Positions 59,548 through 64,000 of a DNA stretch of 64,000 nucleotides are shown here, piece by piece. This DNA comes from Bacteroidales bacterium MB20-C3-3. GTDB lineage: Bacteria > Bacteroidota > Bacteroidia > Bacteroidales > UBA932. Position 1 is the first letter of the stretch, and each line of letters starts with the position of its first letter. A program made the position numbers and the translations under genes. The stretch covers positions 1,674,001-1,738,000 of the forward strand of contig CP141202.1 in NCBI GenBank assembly GCA_035609245.1, written 5' to 3'. The notes below the pieces were generated by a model. It saw only the letters and a program-made list of their open reading frames with translations, made no database searches and was not told the DNA's origin.

Positions 59548-60734
59548 CAGAGTTTAATTATGATATTCTTTCTGTAAAGCCAGATAGCCATCAGGAGAAA
59601 TAGTGCCACATACATAAGGGCATACATAAGAGACCCAAATTCGTTATGGCCCAGAAGTTCAACGCAGCAGTTTCTGTATATCCATGATGAGGCTGATATT
59701 GTGCTCTCTTTTATGGTTAAGTCATCGGTTACAATCACCTCTGTCCATTTTATTACCCTGCCAAGTGTCTTTGCAAGAACGCCGGCCATAACAAATGCAA
59801 ACAGAGGATTAAGGCCCATTGCTCTGAAAGGGAAGAAGATTTTGTCCTTTCCCTTTATGTCAATAAAGTATATAAACAAAGCAAGCATCACGATTGACCA
59901 TCCGCCTGCGTAAAATACATATGAGGGTGTCCACAAAGGCTTGTTTATTGGAATAAATATACTCATTACTACGCCTGCACCAAGTGAGAGGAGTCCCAAT
60001 GTATAAAGTTTTGCGACTGCATCACTTTTATTTGAACTTTTTCTGATTATACCCCCTATTGTATAACCTAACAAAACTGTAGCAGCTCCCGAAAGGACCC
60101 CAAGCAGACCTTCCGGATCAAAGGCTTTGCCGAATCCATGGTATACATGACTCTCACCCAGTACAGCAACATCAATTGCGCCGGATATGTTTCCCTCAAG
60201 AGAGAAGGGCTCTACTCCTCCGTAAATAACAAGAATTGAAGTGTGAAGTATCATCAGAACTCCCATTCCTAAAGCAATTTTTCCCGGCTTTTTGAGCCAG
60301 AGAGCAAGAGCACCTCCTACCAGGTAGCAAAGAGCAATTCTTTGCAATACCCCCATTATTCTGATGTTTCCCAAATAGTTCATATAATTCTCAGCAAATG
60401 AGAGAGCTGTATCCGGAGATGTGGGGTAAAATGGATATGCATTTAACAGGAGGCCGGTTAAAAAGATCAGAGCAGACCGTTTTATTAGTTTAATAAATGA
60501 TTTTGCATCAAGTCCGTCTCCATATTTTGCAAAAGAGAACGAAAGGGCCGCACCAACAATAAAAAGGAAGAAGGGAAAAACCAGATCAGTTGGGGTACAA
60601 CCATGCCAGGAAGCGTGACGCAGAGGTGCAAAAATTTTTGACCAGCTGCCGGGATTATTGACAAGAATCATTCCTGCCACAGTCATCCCTCTAAGCACAT
60701 CAAGTGCTGCATATCTTTGTGAAGGGGTATTCAT
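59547..60734 (-). CDS. HGSNAT/NagX-like membrane acyltransferase (COG4299)
   Basis: The 395-residue membrane protein has about ten helices and the family start RYAALDVLRGMTVAGMILVNNPGSW, HASWHGCTPTDLVFPFFLFIVG (conserved His and Asp), and GVLQRIALCYLVGG. It is related to heparan-alpha-glucosaminide N-acetyltransferase and could acetylate amino sugars across the inner membrane. Function in bacteria is little known. The start lies 39 bases from the divergent rsmE gene. Confidence 0.9.
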   Translation of the reverse strand: MNTPSQRYAALDVLRGMTVAGMILVNNPGSWSKIFAPLRHASWHGCTPTDLVFPFFLFIVGAALSFSFAKYGDGLDAKSFIKLIKRSALIFLTGLLLNAYPFYPTSPDTALSFAENYMNYLGNIRIMGVLQRIALCYLVGGALALWLKKPGKIALGMGVLMILHTSILVIYGGVEPFSLEGNISGAIDVAVLGESHVYHGFGKAFDPEGLLGVLSGAATVLLGYTIGGIIRKSSNKSDAVAKLYTLGLLSLGAGVVMSIFIPINKPLWTPSYVFYAGGWSIVMLALFIYFIDIKGKDKIFFPFRAMGLNPLFAFVMAGVLAKTLGRVIKWTEVIVTDDLTIKESTISASSWIYRNCCVELLGHNEFGSLMYALMYVALFLLMAIWLYRKNIIIKL

Positions 60735-60757
60735 AAGGCAAAAATAACCTTTTTTCC

Positions 60758-60765
60758 TATATTTG
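60758..60765 (+). promoter_or_regulatory. -7 box of rsmE
   Basis: TATATTTG lies eight bases before the ATG at 60774, so the mRNA would start at or within a few bases of the start codon. Confidence 0.65.
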
Positions 60766-60773
60766 CCCCCGGA

Positions 60774-61511
60774 ATGGAACTCTTTTTCACCAATACAATT
60801 ACAGGCTCAACTGCTATGCTTGACGAGCAGGAGAGCACACATTGTCTTAAAGTCCTAAGACATAAGAGAGGGGACAAAATCACATTTACTGACGGTGCAG
60901 GAAAGCTTTATTCTGCAGAGATATCAAATGTCCAGGGCAAAATATGTCATCTTAATATACTCTCCTCGCTGGATAGCGGAGAGGTGAGACCATACTATCT
61001 TCATATTGCTGTTGCACCCACAAAAAGCCTTGACAGATATGAGTGGTTCCTTGAGAAGGCTGTTGAATTTGGTGTAGACAGGATAACTCCAGTAGTTGGA
61101 GATCATTCTGAAAGAAGAATATTCAAGAAAGAGAGGGGGGAGAGGGTGATTTTATCTGCTCTTAAACAATCGCTTAAGACTACATTGCCCATGCTTGATG
61201 AAACTATTGATTTGAGTGATTTCATCAAATCTGAAGCAGTGGAAAGGTTCACCGGAGCAAAACTTATTGGTCATTGCAATACCGGAGAGAGAACAGAACT
61301 TACAACAATAATCGATTCACTCACCCCGACAGATGGGAAGAGGAGAGCCCTGATTTTAATCGGCCCGGAAGGAGACTTCTCTCTTAGTGAGGTTAATCTT
61401 GCTATAAGTAAGGGGTTTAGGGATTTTACAATGGGTGAATCCCGGTTCAGGGTAGAGACAGCAGCTGTGGCTGCCATTTCAGCAATGTACTTTCTAAGCA
61501 GGAGAGGCTGA
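60774..61511 (+). CDS. rsmE: 16S rRNA (uracil-1498-N3)-methyltransferase
   Basis: The 245-residue SPOUT methyltransferase has an N-terminal PUA-like domain (CLKVLRHKRGDKITFTDGAG), VAPTKSLDRYEWFLEKAVEFGVD and the SAM-binding knot ALILIGPEGDFSLSEV, then MGESRFRVETAAVAAI. It methylates U1498 of 16S rRNA. The 3' end overlaps the convergent exchanger gene by 18 bases. Confidence 0.96.
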   Translation: MELFFTNTITGSTAMLDEQESTHCLKVLRHKRGDKITFTDGAGKLYSAEISNVQGKICHLNILSSLDSGEVRPYYLHIAVAPTKSLDRYEWFLEKAVEFGVDRITPVVGDHSERRIFKKERGERVILSALKQSLKTTLPMLDETIDLSDFIKSEAVERFTGAKLIGHCNTGERTELTTIIDSLTPTDGKRRALILIGPEGDFSLSEVNLAISKGFRDFTMGESRFRVETAAVAAISAMYFLSRRG

Positions 61512-62462
61512 CAACAACCAGACTACATAACCAACATAAAGAGTAAAGAGCAGAGCCCCCTCTTTTTTGTCTATTCTTATGCCTTTTCCGCGGAATGCAA
61601 GAACGAGCACTAGTATTGTTGCCATTGCAGAGATAACAAGGTCTGCCATATTATTCCTGGCAAAAGGGAGCGGTGTGATAGATGCAGAAACTCCAAGTAT
61701 CAGAAATATGTTGAATATGTTACTTCCAACGACATTTCCAATAGCTATTTCACTATTACCCCGATAGGCTGCCATAACGCTTGTGGCCAGCTCCGGTAGA
61801 GATGTTCCGGCGGCAACAATAGTAAGGCCGATAACAGTTTCGCTCATCCCCCATCCACGGGCCAGCTCTGTGGCATTATCAACTATCAGGTCCCCTCCGA
61901 ATATCAAAGCAGCAAGCCCTCCGGCCACAAAAAAAAGAGATAGCATAACAGGGTATACCTTCTCCTCTTTAGGTGTGTCTTCCTCTTTGATCTGTCCGTT
62001 TTTTGCAGACAGGAATATATAATAAATAAAAATAGCAAAGAAGAGGAGCAGAGTGATTCCGTCTGACCTTGATATCATCCCTGACCCCTCTCCCATAAAC
62101 TGGTCACCCGCAACAGCTATCAATACAAAAGCAGCAAGAATTGCATAAGGAATCTCAATTTTTACAAGGGACCTCTGAAGTCCAATCGGCCGTATCATGG
62201 CTGCAATACCAACAATAACAAGGAGATTAAAGATATTGCTTCCTACCACATTTCCAATGGCCATACCGGGAGAACCGCCGGTTGAGGCCATAATGTTTAC
62301 GGCAAGTTCAGGAGCAGAAGTTCCAAAGGATACTACAGTCAAACCAATTATAAGATCTGATATCTTTAATTTTTTTGCAATTGATGAAGCACCCTTGACA
62401 AGATAGTCTGCTCCAAAAATCAGCACAACAAAACCTAATATGAGTAATAAATAGGGTAACAT
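61494..62462 (-). CDS. Na+/Ca2+ exchanger (CaxA/YrbG family)
   Basis: The 322-residue inner-membrane protein has two alpha repeats: first SFGTSAPELAVNIMAS with GNVVGSNIFNLL, second AAGTSLPELATSVMAA with GNVVGSNIFNIF, in about ten helices. These are the ion-binding motifs of calcium/cation exchangers. It probably exports Ca2+ using the sodium gradient. It follows tsaC by nine bases. Confidence 0.94.
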   Translation of the reverse strand: MLPYLLLILGFVVLIFGADYLVKGASSIAKKLKISDLIIGLTVVSFGTSAPELAVNIMASTGGSPGMAIGNVVGSNIFNLLVIVGIAAMIRPIGLQRSLVKIEIPYAILAAFVLIAVAGDQFMGEGSGMISRSDGITLLLFFAIFIYYIFLSAKNGQIKEEDTPKEEKVYPVMLSLFFVAGGLAALIFGGDLIVDNATELARGWGMSETVIGLTIVAAGTSLPELATSVMAAYRGNSEIAIGNVVGSNIFNIFLILGVSASITPLPFARNNMADLVISAMATILVLVLAFRGKGIRIDKKEGALLFTLYVGYVVWLLSASPA

Positions 62463-62471
62463 ATTATTTTT

Positions 62472-63056
62472 TTATTCTTTTATAATTTTAACCTCTCCGG
62501 AGAGTCCCAGCATCATAATAGATGAGGGTTTTCCTGTGGATCCTGACTCAAATGAATTATCGGCAACCCAATCAGCAGCTTCAATAATGTCAATTGAGAC
62601 AGATTCAAAGAAGTCTGGGGCATTGGATCCTGAAATATTCGCAGATGTTGAGGCCAAAGGTTTGCCGAAACGCCTTATAAGAGACCGGCAAAATTGATGA
62701 TCCGGGATTCTGAACGCAGCATATTTATCCTCGGAGATTGCATTGGTTGCCAGCCTCTCTGCTCCGGGATAAATTATTGTCAGAGGTTTGTCATTAATTT
62801 CCAGGATTTGCCATGCTATCTCCGGCACCTCTCTTATGTAACGGGAAAGCATATCTGGACCATCAACAAGCATTACCAGGCTATTGCGGTCTTCTCGTCT
62901 CTTTATTGCATAAATTTTTTCAACCGCTTTTGGATTGGTAGCATCGCAGCCAAGTCCCCATACAGTATCTGTTGGGTAGAGGATAACTCCACCCTCTCTT
63001 AGAATCTTTAAGGCTTCATCAACAGCTTTTTTTAACTCTTTCTCCTTTGATATCAT
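62472..63056 (-). CDS. tsaC: L-threonylcarbamoyladenylate synthase (TsaC/Sua5/YrdC)
   Basis: The 194-residue enzyme makes threonylcarbamoyl-AMP from threonine, bicarbonate and ATP for t6A. Motifs: LREGGVILYPTDTVWGLGCDATN, KIYAIKRREDRNSLVMLV (nucleotide site) and STSANISGSNAPDFF. It has the YrdC domain only, without the Sua5 C-terminal domain. It is three bases after the EEP phosphatase gene in the same direction. Confidence 0.95.
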   Translation of the reverse strand: MISKEKELKKAVDEALKILREGGVILYPTDTVWGLGCDATNPKAVEKIYAIKRREDRNSLVMLVDGPDMLSRYIREVPEIAWQILEINDKPLTIIYPGAERLATNAISEDKYAAFRIPDHQFCRSLIRRFGKPLASTSANISGSNAPDFFESVSIDIIEAADWVADNSFESGSTGKPSSIMMLGLSGEVKIIKE

Positions 63057-63059
63057 AAC

Positions 63060-64000
63060 TTATGGTATTATCAGTTCTGTAATTACAGGATAGTGGTCTG
63101 ACCATGGCTCTTTAGGAGTCCTGTGACTCATTGCCCACCACCCGGATGGGTAAAGAACATAGTCTATCCTCAAAAGAGGCCACAAACTTCCATATGTCGC
63201 ACTCATTCCCTTTCCGGACTCTCTGAAGCTGTCTTCTTTTCCTCTTGAGAGAATATGGTAAGTGTAGGACATAGGAGTGTCATTAAAATCCCCGCAAATG
63301 ATTGCAGGTATCTCAGAGGCAGAGGAGTGTGCAGCGATTGTGTCTACTTGTCTTGATCTTTTTTTAAATGTATTTGCCATTTTATCGTGAACATCAAGAA
63401 GCTCTTCACTCATCTTTTCGCTATTTGATATCCTTTTTACAAGAGATGTGAATGAGATGCTGTGTGATTCCAAATGGGTGTTGTAAATTCTTATAGCTCT
63501 ACCATAGTGGTCAATATCGCTGTAGATACAAAGATTTGTACTCTTTTTAAAAGTAATCTCTCCCGATTCTTTTATTGGAAAGCGGCTCAAAGTCAAATTC
63601 CCGAATCTGCTTCCGCTTTTTAGTTTATAAAAGTGGCTGCTTCTGAATGGATACTCTTTGAAAAGTGTTTTTATCATCCCTGTATCCCTTATGTAAAACT
63701 CCTGAAAGCATATTATATCCGGGTTATTTTCCCCGCAGAATCTGGCAATACTTCCAAGTGCAGATTCCCGCCCCACATCTCTCTTATGGGCAAACATCCC
63801 CACATTGTAAGTCATGACTTTTAAAGAGATGCCCTCCTCTCCCCTGTTGGGCTCTCCCCAGTTAACAAACATATCGGCAAAAAGCAGAGAGGGGAGTATA
63901 GTAAAAAAGGTAATCCATGTAGCACCGCTTCTGCGTAGCATCCCTGCAATCAGTAAAGCGATGTTTACAAGTAGTATAGGAATAAAATAGAGACCAAAAA
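63060..64000 (-). CDS. Membrane-anchored endonuclease/exonuclease/phosphatase protein, 5' end outside window
   Basis: The frame is open from the window edge, so the start is missing. The visible N-terminus has two hydrophobic segments (IPILLVNIALLIAG, and ITFFTILPSLLFADMF), followed by the EEP domain: KVMTYNVGMF, DIICFQEFYIRD, FGNLTLSRFPI, YNTHLESH, CGDFNDTPMSYTY and the catalytic His in WSDHYPVITEL. An internal ATG at 63941 exists, but the upstream residues continue a membrane helix, so the real start is further right. It likely hydrolyses a phosphodiester outside the cytoplasmic face; the substrate is unknown. Confidence 0.88.
   Translation of the reverse strand, partial: FGLYFIPILLVNIALLIAGMLRRSGATWITFFTILPSLLFADMFVNWGEPNRGEEGISLKVMTYNVGMFAHKRDVGRESALGSIARFCGENNPDIICFQEFYIRDTGMIKTLFKEYPFRSSHFYKLKSGSRFGNLTLSRFPIKESGEITFKKSTNLCIYSDIDHYGRAIRIYNTHLESHSISFTSLVKRISNSEKMSEELLDVHDKMANTFKKRSRQVDTIAAHSSASEIPAIICGDFNDTPMSYTYHILSRGKEDSFRESGKGMSATYGSLWPLLRIDYVLYPSGWWAMSHRTPKEPWSDHYPVITELIIP

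Noticed and set aside
1-64000. CRISPR arrays, prophage or integrative elements
   Set aside because: No spaced direct repeats, integrase or phage structural genes were found. The only mobile element is the IS4-family insertion, and the tRNA genes show no duplicated attachment ends.

Overview
The window looks like a chromosomal piece of a Bacteroidota genome, most likely Bacteroidales. Evidence seen in the sequence: promoters of the TAnnTTTG (-7) / TTTG (-33) type, few Shine-Dalgarno sequences, GLPGLI-family and Oar-type TonB-receptor genes, a SAM-II riboswitch before metK, and a str-type ribosomal operon (rpsL-rpsG-fusA-rpsJ). The genus cannot be told from the sequence alone.

Layout. (1) Positions 1-7680 are accessory. 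They hold the start of a secreted ankyrin protein and a duplicated cassette: a tiny secreted four-cysteine peptide, a GLPGLI-family secreted protein and a TonB-receptor-like outer-membrane protein. Copy 1 is split by an IS4-family element and its receptor is cut to 49 codons; copy 2 is intact. The copies are almost identical except for two sharply bounded islands: the mature half of the peptide and residues 70-127 of the GLPGLI protein. This co-divergence is the most interesting signal in the window. (2) 7689-11331, minus strand: rpsL-rpsG-fusA-rpsJ followed by tRNA-Met. (3) 11366-25616: ornithine aminotransferase and a CtlX-type citrulline hydrolase, class III FBPase with a hybrid sensor kinase, Fe-SOD, a MATE exporter, RsgA, a prenyl synthase, a U32 protein, a YhbP-like protein, and metK with its riboswitch. 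(4) 25684-36236: an Oar-like receptor with a decayed receptor tail behind it, YraN, GDP-mannose pyrophosphorylase, arginine deiminase, a tricorn-like protease, pheS. (5) 36244-42836: tRNA-Gly, tRNA-Leu, MarC, an unknown lipoprotein, and a truncated S10 operon (rplC-rplD-rplW-rplB-rpsS-rplV-rpsC). It starts without rpsJ and stops at rpsC with a terminator. (6) 42863-64000: a serine hydrolase, a GNAT protein, an overlapping shikimate operon (aroB, fused aroD-aroA, aroC), comM-like yifB, tsaE, NamZ, a selenium/tRNA operon (mnmH, DsrE-like gene, selD), FadL, a DPP-IV-like peptidase, a phosphodiesterase, an HGSNAT-like acyltransferase, rsmE, a Na/Ca exchanger, tsaC and a membrane-anchored EEP phosphatase cut by the window end.

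How genes work together: arginine deiminase, CtlX and ornithine aminotransferase together form a route arginine -> citrulline -> ornithine -> glutamate semialdehyde. aroB/aroDA/aroC are translationally coupled. mnmH and selD make selenouridine in tRNA. tsaE and tsaC both serve t6A formation. The peptide cassette appears to be a secreted or outer-membrane module whose recognition surface has been shuffled between copies.
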